Positions 44,683 to 55,245 are shown, numbered from the stretch's first letter. The stretch: DNA of 63,163 nucleotides from Nocardia gamkensis NBRC 108242 (GCF_001612985.1 NZ_BDBM01000044.1:1-63163), one strand, 5' to 3'. Made by a program: numbers and translations. The notes: a model not told the origin generated them from the sequence alone.

Positions 44683-45681
44683 ATTTTTGACTTCGAACTT
44701 GTCACCAGTTCTGTCGTGAGCGAATTGCTTCGCGATAATGTAGGAGCGGTTCTCGAAATAGTCCGCAATACATATGTGCAACATCGTGATGGACTGACAG
44801 TGAATCCTGACAGTCTTTTTTTGAAATTCCCGGAGAAGAAGTCGGCAAGGATCATCGCGTTACCGGCGTTCATCGGCGGCGACATCCGCGCTGCTGGAAT
44901 CAAGTGGATATCGAGCTTCCCGGAGAACATCGACAACGATGTCCCGCGGGCCTCTGCAGTTCTAGTGCTCAACGACTACGAGACAGGGTACCCAGCCGCG
45001 TGCCTGGAGGCAGCCGGAATCAGTGCCGCGCGAACCGCGGCTTCGGCGGCGCTGGCAGCGAAAACGCTTCGTCCCGAAGGCTATCGGGAATCCACCATCG
45101 CAGTGATCGGCGCCGGTGTCATCGCACGCACCATCTGCGACCATCTGGTCGCGGCCGGCTGCCGCCCACAGAAGTTCCTGGTTCACGATTTGAACCCGCA
45201 GTCGGGTCAGGCGCTGGTCCAGCACCTGACCGAACGGCTGTCCGAGCAAGCTACGACCACCGACCTCGACGGTGCGCTAGCCGCCGACACGGTAGTCTTC
45301 GCCACCACCGCGGCCACACCGTATGTCAGCACAGCGTTCCGGCCTGGGCAACTCGTGCTGAACATCTCGTTGCGCGACATCGCGCCCGAGGTGGTTCTCG
45401 GTTCGGCGAATATCCTCGACGATATCGATCATTGCTTGAAAGCGAATACCTCACCGCATTTGGCCGAACAGCTCTGCGGCTCTAGAGATTTCGTTACCGG
45501 GACACTGGCTGATGTACTGGTCGACGCGATTGCCGTCCCGCCGGGCAAGCCACTGATCTTCTCGCCCTTCGGCATGGGTGTGCTCGATATCGCTGTCGGA
45601 TCGTTCGTGTACGAGCGTGCCCGCTCGGCCGGGCGATCGATTCGCGTCCCCGAATTCTTCGCCGCAGCCGGGCGATGGTGA
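44683..45681 (+). CDS. sbnB: 2,3-diaminopropionate synthesis enzyme SbnB (ACEGA dehydrogenase)
   Basis: A 332-residue protein of the ornithine cyclodeaminase/mu-crystallin family. Its features are TVNPDSLFLKFPEKKSARII, KWISSFPEN (substrate Lys), the NAD fold TIAVIGAGVIARTICDHLV and LVLNISLRDIAPE. SbnB oxidatively cleaves the SbnA product to L-Dap and 2-oxoglutarate. The first canonical start is GTG at 44716, but the conserved N-terminus (FDFELVTSSVVSELLRDN) extends upstream of it. AAGGA at 44671-44675 is 7 bases from an ATT codon at 44683, which I take as the start. It lies 42 bases after sbnA and 10 bases before the next gene. Confidence 0.88.
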   Translation: MFDFELVTSSVVSELLRDNVGAVLEIVRNTYVQHRDGLTVNPDSLFLKFPEKKSARIIALPAFIGGDIRAAGIKWISSFPENIDNDVPRASAVLVLNDYETGYPAACLEAAGISAARTAASAALAAKTLRPEGYRESTIAVIGAGVIARTICDHLVAAGCRPQKFLVHDLNPQSGQALVQHLTERLSEQATTTDLDGALAADTVVFATTAATPYVSTAFRPGQLVLNISLRDIAPEVVLGSANILDDIDHCLKANTSPHLAEQLCGSRDFVTGTLADVLVDAIAVPPGKPLIFSPFGMGVLDIAVGSFVYERARSAGRSIRVPEFFAAAGRW

Positions 45682-45691
45682 GCGGGCGATC

Positions 45692-47194
45692 ATGACTTCC
45701 TGGTGGATCACCACCCTGCCACCGATCCCAGGCGCGGTGCGGGCCGTGTTCTACGGCGGGCTGCTCGTCCTATGCCTGATCGATCACCCATCCCCGCTGG
45801 ACGCTCCGAAACTCGTCGCCCGGACCGCCCCTGAGTTCTACACGCCGGTCGCGGTGTTGCGGATCCTCGGCCTCGAGCACGTGCGACCGCCTGTACTGAC
45901 GATCGTGCGCTGGGCGACGATCGTGTGCTGGGTCGCCGCCGCCGCTGGATTCGGGCAACCAGTCGCCGGGCTGCTCACCTTCGTGGGCTTCGCGTTCCTG
46001 CACGCCGTCAACGCAGGGGCACTCGGCGCTAATCACTCCACCCACGCCGCGCTGTTCGCCCTGTTGAGTCTCTCCTTCTGTGTATCCCACGACACGCTGT
46101 CGTTGGACACCTACCTGGCCGATCGATTCGGATGGTCACTGCTACTGGGCCAAGATTCCGTCCTGGCTTCGGGCTTCGCGGCCCTACTGCTGATGGTGTT
46201 CGTGGCCTACATCATGTTCGCGGGCGGCGTGGCCAAACTGCGCTACGGCGGGCGGGCCTGGCTGTCAGGTCGGTCGCTGAGGTTCTACATCACCCAGTCG
46301 CTTGCCTTTGCCCGCGCCCCACGCATTGCCGGCGCAGTCGCCGGATCGGCGGCGCTGTGCCGGATACTGGCCTGGCTCACGGTTGCGATCGAGCTCGCGG
46401 CGCCGCTGATCTTGCTGCTGCCCGGGCAGCGCAATATCTTCGTGCTTGCCTGGATCTGCCTGCACATCGGCATCCTTTTGGTGATGATGCCCGCCTACTG
46501 GGTGCAGATGTGGTGCTACATGCTCCTGATGAGCTGGGCGGCCCTGCCCGGGGTTTTGCTGCATTCCGATTCGTACGTGGCCGCGCCCGGCCTCGGTGCG
46601 CACGTGCTGGCGGCGGTCGGCACCGCCATCTGTGTCGTGCTGCTTATCGCGCTACTTCGCCAGAGCGAACAGTGGCCATTCACCAGTGTCCCCATGTACT
46701 CCAACGGGCTCGTGCCCGAGCAGTTCGATCTGCCCCGGCCTGAGCAGCTGACTGAGCGCGCCCGCCTGGCCGCCCGCGGCGAGCTGTGCAGCTGGCACCG
46801 GCCGTGGGTGCCCGCCGAGTCGCTGGACGATATCGAGATCGTCCCGGCCGACAGCGGCCCGGCGATCTCGCTGTTCGACGCCGTGTCCGCCCACGACACT
46901 CCGTTCGTCCGCTGGTCCCAGTTCGCGAAAGTCGTACGCGAGGTAGCCATCGACGACCTGTCGGCCAAACCCCCGGATCGCCCCGACGACGACGCGCCCG
47001 GCTATCCGGGGAACCGATTCCTCACCGGCGTGCTCCCATTCGTCCGTCAATCGCTGCCCGACTGGCAGCGCTACAGCCATCTCCAGCTTGCTTGCCTGAC
47101 CACGACCGGATGGTTCCCGATCGCCACCGCGGACCTCGCGGATGCCCGGCGATCGACCACAACCTCCGATGCGAAAGGTCGTGAGACCCCATGA
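45692..47194 (+). CDS. HTTM/gamma-carboxylase-like integral membrane protein
   Basis: A 500-residue protein with 8-10 hydrophobic helices in residues 1-330, e.g. AVFYGGLLVLCLIDHPSPLD, VLRILGL, AALLLMVFVAYIMFAGGVAKL and IFVLAWICLHIGILLVMMPA. A soluble C-terminal domain of about 165 residues follows. The segment MFAGGVAKLRYGGRAWLSGRSLRFYI resembles the helix-loop of HTTM proteins (horizontally transferred transmembrane domain, related to vitamin-K-dependent gamma-carboxylase). The biochemical role is unknown. It is coupled on both sides, with a 10-base gap after sbnB and a 4-base ATGA overlap with the NRPS. It must be part of the pathway, perhaps a tailoring or transport step at the membrane. 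Confidence 0.7.
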   Translation: MTSWWITTLPPIPGAVRAVFYGGLLVLCLIDHPSPLDAPKLVARTAPEFYTPVAVLRILGLEHVRPPVLTIVRWATIVCWVAAAAGFGQPVAGLLTFVGFAFLHAVNAGALGANHSTHAALFALLSLSFCVSHDTLSLDTYLADRFGWSLLLGQDSVLASGFAALLLMVFVAYIMFAGGVAKLRYGGRAWLSGRSLRFYITQSLAFARAPRIAGAVAGSAALCRILAWLTVAIELAAPLILLLPGQRNIFVLAWICLHIGILLVMMPAYWVQMWCYMLLMSWAALPGVLLHSDSYVAAPGLGAHVLAAVGTAICVVLLIALLRQSEQWPFTSVPMYSNGLVPEQFDLPRPEQLTERARLAARGELCSWHRPWVPAESLDDIEIVPADSGPAISLFDAVSAHDTPFVRWSQFAKVVREVAIDDLSAKPPDRPDDDAPGYPGNRFLTGVLPFVRQSLPDWQRYSHLQLACLTTTGWFPIATADLADARRSTTTSDAKGRETP

Positions 47195-50100
47195 ACGAAA
47201 CGACGATTCTGGCCACAACCGCACCGACCCTGCCGGAGTTGGTACTCGCCCGCTGCCACGCCAGTCCGGACCACACGGCGATTATCGCCGCCGATCGGCG
47301 CTTCAGCTACGGCGAACTCGCCGATCGCGTCGACGACATCGCCGCCACCTTGCGCGGCTTCGGAATGCGACCGGGGATGCCGGTCGCGGTCCTGATGGAA
47401 CGCAGCGCCGACCTGCCCGCCTGCCTGCTGGCAGTGCTGGCGGTGGGCGGGGTGTGCGTGCCGCTGGACCCACATCACCCGGTGGAACGCGGCCGATTCA
47501 TCTTGTCCGACTGCGGGGCCCGTTTCCTGATCACCAACGTCGACAGCGAGCTGGCCACGACCCCGGAGCTGACCGTCCTCGACATCCGCATTTCGCCGCC
47601 GCACCAGGTGGGCGGTGCAAGTGTACAAAGACCGGAAATCGTCGCCGACCCGCTGATGTACTACCTGTACACATCCGGTTCGACCGGTCGGCCGAAGGGG
47701 GTAATGCTCACCCAGCATGGCGTCCTCAACGTCATGTTCTGGGCCCAGGAATACTTCGGCATCGGTCCTGGCGACGTGGTGCTGCAGCGGACGACCTTCA
47801 CCTTCGACATTTCACTGCTCGAGCTGTTCGCGCCGCTGATCGCCGGCGCCACCGTGGTGCTGCTCGCGCCGCAGGCCCAGCTTTCACCGGAGGCCGTCCG
47901 TGAGTCCATCGTCGCGCACGGTGTCGGCCTCGTGCAGTTCACTCCGTCTGCCCTGGCTACCCACATCTCGGCGCTGGACGGCGACCCGCTGCCGGGCGTG
48001 GCGCGTTGCCTGGTCGCGGGCGAGCCGCTCAAAACGGCGCTACGCGACGACTTCTACCGAATCACCGGCGATTGCACCCTGTACAACCTGTACGGCCCAA
48101 CCGAAACGAGCATCTACGCCACGGCCTGCGAGGTCCCACGCAGCGGCCCGATCTCGGTCGGTGTCCCGCTGCCGAACACCTGGATCGACATCCGCAGCGA
48201 AAGCGGGGCGACCTGTGCCCCCGGCGAGCCGGGGGAGTTGTGGATCGGTGGTGTCGGCGTGGCCCGCGGCTATCTCAACAAGGACGAGCTGACCGCACAG
48301 CGGTTCGTATCGGATGTATTCCGCTCCGGTGACCTGGGCATCCGGCTGGCCGATGGGCAGATCGACCTGCGCGGCCGCCTCGACCACCAGGTGAAGATTC
48401 GCGGATTCCGGATCGAACTGGGTGAAGTGGAGAACGCCCTGACCACGACGCCTGGCGTCACCGACGGCGTCGTGGTCGTGGCCGATCTGGACGGTAGCCC
48501 GGAGCTGGCCGCGTACTGGATCGGCAACGGCGACGCGCGGTCGATCACGGAGAATCTGCGGCGAACGCTGCCCGGATACATGATCCCGACCCATTACATC
48601 CACATGTCCGAGTTCCCACTCACCGGCAGCGGCAAGATCGACCGGAACGCGCTGCCCGCGCCAGGAACCGGCACGGAGACCGATGGCCCCCACACGCCCC
48701 CGCGCGACGACACCGACCGGGCGCTATGCGCGCTATTCGAGCAATGCCTGGGGCGGACCCGGGTCGGCATCGATGATTCCTTTCTCGATCTCGGGGGTGA
48801 CAGCCTCAAGGCCGCCGTGCTCGCCCGCCGTGTGCGTGACGTGCTGGGCAGGCCGGTCGAGATCGCGCATCTGCTGGCGGACACCACAATCCGGGCCTTG
48901 GTCGATGAGGCCGCCATGCACGGTACAGCGGGGGAGTCGTCTCCGATAGCGGCGGTACCCGTGGCGCCGTGGTACCCGCTGTCTTCCGGGCAGCGATCGT
49001 TGTGGATGCTCGCACAGGGTGGTGCGCCGCACGCCGCGTTCGTCGAACCGTTGGTCTACCAGATCAGCGGACAACTGGATGCGACTTCGTTGCGCGGCGC
49101 GCTGCAGGGTGTGCTCGATCGGCACGAGGCATTGCGCACCGCCATCGTCGCGATCGACCACCAACCGATGCAGCGACCTGTGCTCGACTACCGATTGGAC
49201 TGGACCGAGCGGCAATTCGGCGGCGCCGACGAACTCGACGATTTCCTGGCCGAGTTCGTCACTCGCGATTTCGATCTCGAACGCGGCGAGTTGTTCCGGG
49301 CCGCATTGGTCCGGCTGGATACCCATCAGCACGTTCTCGCCGTCGCTATGCATCACATCGCGACCGACGGGTGGTCGTTGACCGTGCTGATCGAGGAGAT
49401 CCTCAGCCGCTACTCCAGGCTGCGCGTCGGCATCGAGCCAGCCGAGGAGCCGATTGCGCTGCAATACAAGGACTTCGCGGTGTGGCAGCAACGTAGCCTG
49501 CTGACCGGATCGAGCGCGCGCACGGCACGCGAGTACTGGCTCAGCAAGCTCGGCGGCGACCTCGAACGCCTCGAGCTGCCGACCGACCGCCCTCGCCCGC
49601 TCGAACGTAGCTTTCGCGGAGCCACCGCGCAGGCGATCGTCCCGCAGCAGGTGCTGGATCTGCTTCGCCTCCGCTGCCGAGAATCAAGCGCCACACTGTT
49701 CGCCGGGCTGCTCGCCGCAGTCCGGGTATTGCTGTACCGCTACACCGGACAGCGCGATTTCGCGATTGGCACCTCGGTCCTCGGCCGGCCGCGCGGCGAA
49801 CTGGACAGCCAGATCGGCTACTTCGTCAATGCGGTGGCCTTGCGCGACAACATCACCTCGACCACTACTTTCCAGGACTTGCTGGGCTTGACCCGGTCCA
49901 CAGTAACTGAAGCGTTGCGGCATGGTGATTACCCCTTCGACCGCGTGGTCGACGATCTGCGGGGCAACACACCCCACGACCGCAATCCACTGTTCGACGT
50001 GATGGTGATGATCGACCCAGGCTGGGGAGATCCCGGGTCCCCGCCTGAGGGCCTGCGTATCGAACAGCAACTCGCCCCGAACGCCCACAGCAAGATGGAT

Positions 50101-53100
50101 CTCACCCTCTTCCTGAAAGAAACCGACAAGGGGCTCCGGGTGTTGGCGGAGTATTCGGCCGACATCTTCGACGCCGACCGCATCGACCGGATGCTCACCC
50201 ACTTCACGACGATGCTCGCCGACGCCGTCGCACGGCCGGACGTCGCGGTGGCAGGTCTGGCGCTGCTGGCAGTCGAGGAGCGTCGCCGCGTGTTGGCCGA
50301 GTTCAATGACACCGCAGTCGATTTCGGGCCGCCGGTGCCCGTCCACCGCCTCTTCGCGCAGCAAGCGGACATGTTCCCGGACCGCACGGCTGTCGTCGAC
50401 CGTCTCGGTGCGCGCACCTATGGTGAACTCGCGGCCGAGGCCGAGGCCATCGCCTGGTTGCTCGTGCACCGCTACGGGGTCCGCCGCGGTGACCGGGTGG
50501 CGCTGATGCTGGACCGCTCCGCCCGGATGGTGGCGGCGGTCCTCGGCGTGCTCGAGGCAGGCGCGACATACATGCCGGTGAGCACCACCGATCCGGCTGA
50601 ACGCGTGCGGTCGCTGATCGAGGACGGCGTGCCCGGTGTGGTGCTCGTCGACGATCCGGAGGTCGCGATGGTGAAACTCGGCCCGGGCGCACCGCCGACG
50701 TTGGACGTGGGCCCAAGTGTGTCGCTGCCGCGTGTGGAGCGCGGCTGGGATCGCCCGGAGGTGTCCCTTGCCGACGCCGCGTACTGCATCTTCACTTCCG
50801 GCTCCACCGGCAGACCCAAGGGCGTAGTGGTCGAACACGCCGCACTGTTCAATCGGCTCGCATGGATGCGCGAGGGGCTGGCTCTCTGCGCTGCGGATAC
50901 CTTCCTGGTGAAAACGCCCTACAACTTCGACGTATCGGTGTGGGAGATCCTTCTGCCCGGTACGGTCGGCGCTCGGCAGATAGTGCTCGACCCCGGCGGC
51001 GAACGTGACCCGGAGACCATCCGGACCGCGATGGACGACCACGCTGTGACTGTCGTCCATTTCGTACCTTCGATGCTCGCCGAATACCTCACCGCCGTGT
51101 CCGGGGGCGGATTCGACGGCGTCCGGCACTGCGTCACCAGCGGTGAAGCGCTGCCAGACGACCTTGCAGCGACGTTCTGCGCCTCCGCCCCGACCACCGA
51201 CCTGCACAACTTCTACGGACCCACCGAGGCCACCATCGATGTGAGCTGGGCGCGGATCGAGTCGGACACGCCCGTCACCATCGGGCGGCCCACACCCAAC
51301 ACCCGCCTATACGTACTCGACAGCGCGGGGCAGCCTGCGCCGATTGGGATCACGGGCGAACTGTGCATCTCCGGTGTCCAGTTGGCCCGCGGCTACCTGG
51401 GCAGCCCAGGCCGAACCGCGGTGAGCTTCGTCGCCGACCCGTTCGCCGACGGCCGGACGCTCTATCGCACCGGCGACAGCGCGAGATGGACCGCCGACGG
51501 CCGACTGCAGTACCTCGGGCGCCGGGACGACCAGATCAAGCTGCGGGGCTTTCGGATCGAACTCGGCGAAATCGAGCAGGTCCTACGCGACGTCGACGGC
51601 GTCGGTGCCGCCGTCGTTCTGCTCGACCGCACCGCCGAAGGGACAGAATTTTTGAAGGCTTTCGTCACCGCTGAGGCCGGCATTGACGGCGAGCGGCTGC
51701 GTCGGCTAGTGGCCCGCTTGCTACCTGCGCACATGATTCCCGCCCAGCTGCTGGTGATCGATGCCATCCCGGTAACCGCGAACGGCAAGGCCGATCGCCG
51801 CGCGCTCGCGACCCTATCGGCCCCCCGGGCCGATCGGCGCGCGGACCCGGTGCTGCCGGTCGAGCGTGAACTGCTCGCCCTGTGGCGGACGATCCTGCCA
51901 GAAGGAGACCTCGACACCGACGACGACTTCTTCACCAAAGGCGGGGACTCGATCAGCGCCCTTCGGCTACGCTCGCGAATCACCGAACGATTCGGTGTCA
52001 CGGTGCGGCTGTCGGCGCTGTTCACCAGGCGCACCGTCGCCGATCAAGCCGACCACATCGACGAGCTGCGGCGCTCCGGCCAGGTGGCGCGACGCACCCT
52101 GTGCCGCTATCCGCGCCGAGACCGCCATCCTCTGTCCGCAGCGCAAGAGCGAGTGTGGTTCCTGCAACAGCTGGCACCCGAGAGCGCCGCCTACAACATC
52201 AGTCTGCTCTGCCATCTGTCAGGGAGCCTGAACCTCGCCGCATTCGAACGCGCGGTTGTCGATCTAGTCGCCCGCCACGAGATCCTCCGTACCACCTACA
52301 CCCGTGTCGGTGATCAAGTTTTCCAGACTGTGTGCACCGACTGCACCGTTCCCTTCGCCGTACTCGACGACGGCGACCCCGCCGTTACCGCTCGCGCGAT
52401 CGCCGCGTCCCCATTCGATGTCGCCACAGAGTTGCCCCTGCGGGTCCGGCTGCTGCGGCAGAACCCACGTGAGCATCACTTGCTCGTGGTCCTGCACCAC
52501 CTGGCCGGGGACGGCTCATCGATGCAGCTGCTCGCCCAGGAACTATCCGCGCTGTACGGGTTCCACACCGGTGCGGTCACCGAGCGCCCCGCCGAGCCCG
52601 GCCTGCAGTACATCGACTATGTCGAATCCGAGCGGATCGCACATAGTTCGGAACGCACTGAACGCGATCTGGAGTACTGGACGGTGCGACTATCCGGTGT
52701 CCCGCAGCTCGAACTCGCCACCGACCCAGCCCCGCAGGCTCCCGGGGGCGCTGGCCGCACCTACGCGACAATGGGGACACAGACATCGCAGGCGTTGCGC
52801 GAACTGGCCACCGCGCGGTCGGTCACCCTGTTCGAGATCGCGATGTCGGCACTGGATCTGCTGCTGTCGCGGCTGAGCGGCCAGGACGACATAGCGCTTG
52901 GGTTCCCGATCAGCAATCGCCATGAATCCGAACTCGATTCGATCGTCGGCCTGTTCCTCAACACGCTGGTCCTGCGCGCCGACCTCACCGCCGCGCGCAC
53001 CTTCGCCGAATTGCTCGCGAGGGTCAGCACGGACATCCATGAGGCCTACGACCACCAAAGCGCGCCGTTCGAACTGATCGTCGAACGGCTCAACCCGCCA

Positions 53101-55245
53101 CGCAATGTCGGCCGCACACCGATCTTCGATGTGCTGGTCAATTTCCAAAACGACATGCGGGCCGACATGTCCTTTCACGGCGTCGACGTCGAGTTCCGCA
53201 GCCACGAGTTCGCCGTCGACGCGAAGTTCGCCATGGTCTTCTATTTCGTGGACGACGGAGAGCATGTGCACGTCGAACTCGCTTACCGGCGCGACCTGTT
53301 CGCCGCCGTGCGCGCCGAGGCGATCGTCGGACAGCTGATGTTCCTTCTCGATCAGATTGCCGCCGATCCCGACCGTGAACTGGCGGACTACTCGCTGCGT
53401 GTACCCGGATCCGCCGGGTGCGACGTCGACCTCGCCGTGCCGCTGCCCGTGCCGACGCCGCGCCGCGCGCTCGATGCAATCGCCGGGCACGCGCGGGCAC
53501 GTCCGAATCTGATCGCGATCGAGCACGGCACGGATTCGGTGGCCTACTACGAATTGTCCAACCGGGTCGCGACCCTTACCCGTCACCTGGTTGAGTCCGG
53601 TGTTGGTGGTGGCCGGGTCGTCGTCGTGACCGGACCGCCCGGCATCGGTTTCGTCGTCGGTCTGCTCGCCGCACTGCGCGCCGGCGCGATCGTGCTGCCG
53701 CTGGATCCGGAACTCCCTCTGCGACGCCGTGATCACCTGATCGCTATCGCGCGGCCTGCAGTGAGTGTCGTCGCAGGCAATGGCCCGGCTCCCACTCAGG
53801 CAACGCATCGTGTCGATGCTCGGACCGGCCTGCTGATCTCGCCGCCCGCCTCAGCGGCCGATGCGGCGTTGGCATGGCCGCCGCCCGACGCACCGGCGTA
53901 CATCTTCTTCACCTCGGGCACCACCGGCACACCCCGGGCCGTGCTCGGCGGGCACCGCGGGCTCGATCACTTCCTCTCGTGGCAGAGCAGCACTTTCGAG
54001 GTGGGCCCGGGTGATCGGTGTGCACAACTCACCGGGGCTTCATTCGATGTGGTGCTCCGCGACATCCTGCTGCCGCTGGTCAGCGGGGCGACTCTGGTGG
54101 TGCCACGGGAATCGGATCGCTACGACGGGCGTGCGATGCTCGCCTGGTTCGCCGAGCAGCGTATTACCACATTCCACGCTGTCCCGACAGTCTTGCAGTC
54201 GTGGCTCAGCGACCTCCAGTCGGCAGTGTCGCTGCCTGCGCTGCGCTGGGTGTTTCTGGCGGGCGAGCCGCTGAAAGCGCATGTCGTCGAGGCATTCCGG
54301 GCGAGATGTGCGGGGGTCTCGCGGATCGTCAACCTGTACGGTCCGACAGAGACCACCCTGGCCAAACTGGCCCACGTGGTCGACGACTCGCCCCTTCCCA
54401 CGCTACTTCCGGTGGGGACACCGTTGCCCGATACCCAGGTCCTGATCCGGCGCGCGGCGACCGACTGCGGTGTCGGGGAGCCAGGTGAGGTGCTGATCCG
54501 GACGCCGTTGCGCAGCCACGGCTACTATCGCGATCCTGCAGCGACCGCTGCGGCCTTCGTCGTGAATCCGCACCGCGACGACCCCGAGGACCTGCTTTAC
54601 CACACTGGCGACCTCGGACGGCTGCGGCCCGACGGACGCCTCGAGATCATCGGTCGCGCCGACGATCAAATCAAGATCAACGGGGTGCGTATCCAGCCCG
54701 CCGAGGTCGAATCCGCAGTATCGACGCACCCTGCGGTCGAGCAGTGCGTCGTGCGCGTCGACCGCTTGGCTACCGCGCCGGCGCTCACCGCATACGTCGT
54801 CTCGCGGCTGCCACACGACTCGGTCGCCGACGTGTTGCGCGATCATCTCGCCGACCGACTCCCCTTGGCCATGTTGCCACGGTCGTTCGTCGCGGTCGAC
54901 CGGATCCCGACGACCCCGAACGGCAAGCCCGACCGAGCCGCGCTGCCCGCCGCGGAGGCGACAGTCACCCCGACCCACCAGCAGCCGCGATCGGCCACCG
55001 AAGCGGCGATCCAGGAGGTCTGGGCTGCGGTGCTGAACCTGGCCGCCCCGGGCGTAACCGACGACTTCTTCGAGCTAGGCGGCACTTCGCTGAAGCTGCT
55101 GCACTTGTATTCCAAGCTCTCGGAACGCTTCCCGGGTGTCTTCAACGTCACCCATCTCTTCTCGCGCCCAACGATCGCCGGTCAAGCCGCGCTCGTCACG
55201 CCAGTACTCTCGCCGACTCCGGAGATGGTCGAATATGACTTCTGA
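47191..55245 (+). CDS. trimodular non-ribosomal peptide synthetase, A-PCP-C-A-PCP-C-A-PCP
   Basis: A 2684-residue NRPS. A1 spans about 10-505 (TSGSTGRPKG from 161). PCP1 follows with phosphopantetheine Ser538 in LGGDSL. C1 is about 590-1030 with HHIATDG from His721. A2 is about 1050-1530 (TSGSTGRPKG from 1202). PCP2 has Ser1587 in GGDSI. C2 is about 1650-2080 with HHLAGDG from His1769. A3 is about 2095-2570 (TSGTTGTPRA from 2241). PCP3 has Ser2633 in LGGTSL. It begins with A, so it loads the starter itself. By hand alignment to GrsA/EntF the pockets read DILQLALIYK (Gly-like), DVWHVSFIDK (Ser) and DVRHFALLAK (unassigned). No epimerase or thioesterase is present. The next gene starts 11 bases inside its end. 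Confidence 0.96.
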   Translation: MNETTILATTAPTLPELVLARCHASPDHTAIIAADRRFSYGELADRVDDIAATLRGFGMRPGMPVAVLMERSADLPACLLAVLAVGGVCVPLDPHHPVERGRFILSDCGARFLITNVDSELATTPELTVLDIRISPPHQVGGASVQRPEIVADPLMYYLYTSGSTGRPKGVMLTQHGVLNVMFWAQEYFGIGPGDVVLQRTTFTFDISLLELFAPLIAGATVVLLAPQAQLSPEAVRESIVAHGVGLVQFTPSALATHISALDGDPLPGVARCLVAGEPLKTALRDDFYRITGDCTLYNLYGPTETSIYATACEVPRSGPISVGVPLPNTWIDIRSESGATCAPGEPGELWIGGVGVARGYLNKDELTAQRFVSDVFRSGDLGIRLADGQIDLRGRLDHQVKIRGFRIELGEVENALTTTPGVTDGVVVVADLDGSPELAAYWIGNGDARSITENLRRTLPGYMIPTHYIHMSEFPLTGSGKIDRNALPAPGTGTETDGPHTPPRDDTDRALCALFEQCLGRTRVGIDDSFLDLGGDSLKAAVLARRVRDVLGRPVEIAHLLADTTIRALVDEAAMHGTAGESSPIAAVPVAPWYPLSSGQRSLWMLAQGGAPHAAFVEPLVYQISGQLDATSLRGALQGVLDRHEALRTAIVAIDHQPMQRPVLDYRLDWTERQFGGADELDDFLAEFVTRDFDLERGELFRAALVRLDTHQHVLAVAMHHIATDGWSLTVLIEEILSRYSRLRVGIEPAEEPIALQYKDFAVWQQRSLLTGSSARTAREYWLSKLGGDLERLELPTDRPRPLERSFRGATAQAIVPQQVLDLLRLRCRESSATLFAGLLAAVRVLLYRYTGQRDFAIGTSVLGRPRGELDSQIGYFVNAVALRDNITSTTTFQDLLGLTRSTVTEALRHGDYPFDRVVDDLRGNTPHDRNPLFDVMVMIDPGWGDPGSPPEGLRIEQQLAPNAHSKMDLTLFLKETDKGLRVLAEYSADIFDADRIDRMLTHFTTMLADAVARPDVAVAGLALLAVEERRRVLAEFNDTAVDFGPPVPVHRLFAQQADMFPDRTAVVDRLGARTYGELAAEAEAIAWLLVHRYGVRRGDRVALMLDRSARMVAAVLGVLEAGATYMPVSTTDPAERVRSLIEDGVPGVVLVDDPEVAMVKLGPGAPPTLDVGPSVSLPRVERGWDRPEVSLADAAYCIFTSGSTGRPKGVVVEHAALFNRLAWMREGLALCAADTFLVKTPYNFDVSVWEILLPGTVGARQIVLDPGGERDPETIRTAMDDHAVTVVHFVPSMLAEYLTAVSGGGFDGVRHCVTSGEALPDDLAATFCASAPTTDLHNFYGPTEATIDVSWARIESDTPVTIGRPTPNTRLYVLDSAGQPAPIGITGELCISGVQLARGYLGSPGRTAVSFVADPFADGRTLYRTGDSARWTADGRLQYLGRRDDQIKLRGFRIELGEIEQVLRDVDGVGAAVVLLDRTAEGTEFLKAFVTAEAGIDGERLRRLVARLLPAHMIPAQLLVIDAIPVTANGKADRRALATLSAPRADRRADPVLPVERELLALWRTILPEGDLDTDDDFFTKGGDSISALRLRSRITERFGVTVRLSALFTRRTVADQADHIDELRRSGQVARRTLCRYPRRDRHPLSAAQERVWFLQQLAPESAAYNISLLCHLSGSLNLAAFERAVVDLVARHEILRTTYTRVGDQVFQTVCTDCTVPFAVLDDGDPAVTARAIAASPFDVATELPLRVRLLRQNPREHHLLVVLHHLAGDGSSMQLLAQELSALYGFHTGAVTERPAEPGLQYIDYVESERIAHSSERTERDLEYWTVRLSGVPQLELATDPAPQAPGGAGRTYATMGTQTSQALRELATARSVTLFEIAMSALDLLLSRLSGQDDIALGFPISNRHESELDSIVGLFLNTLVLRADLTAARTFAELLARVSTDIHEAYDHQSAPFELIVERLNPPRNVGRTPIFDVLVNFQNDMRADMSFHGVDVEFRSHEFAVDAKFAMVFYFVDDGEHVHVELAYRRDLFAAVRAEAIVGQLMFLLDQIAADPDRELADYSLRVPGSAGCDVDLAVPLPVPTPRRALDAIAGHARARPNLIAIEHGTDSVAYYELSNRVATLTRHLVESGVGGGRVVVVTGPPGIGFVVGLLAALRAGAIVLPLDPELPLRRRDHLIAIARPAVSVVAGNGPAPTQATHRVDARTGLLISPPASAADAALAWPPPDAPAYIFFTSGTTGTPRAVLGGHRGLDHFLSWQSSTFEVGPGDRCAQLTGASFDVVLRDILLPLVSGATLVVPRESDRYDGRAMLAWFAEQRITTFHAVPTVLQSWLSDLQSAVSLPALRWVFLAGEPLKAHVVEAFRARCAGVSRIVNLYGPTETTLAKLAHVVDDSPLPTLLPVGTPLPDTQVLIRRAATDCGVGEPGEVLIRTPLRSHGYYRDPAATAAAFVVNPHRDDPEDLLYHTGDLGRLRPDGRLEIIGRADDQIKINGVRIQPAEVESAVSTHPAVEQCVVRVDRLATAPALTAYVVSRLPHDSVADVLRDHLADRLPLAMLPRSFVAVDRIPTTPNGKPDRAALPAAEATVTPTHQQPRSATEAAIQEVWAAVLNLAAPGVTDDFFELGGTSLKLLHLYSKLSERFPGVFNVTHLFSRPTIAGQAALVTPVLSPTPEMVEYDF

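Noticed and set aside
49684..51207. 507-codon minus frame inside the NRPS
   Set aside because: It is antisense to C1-A2 domains with intact motifs. The translation is a His/Gly/Arg/Val shadow.
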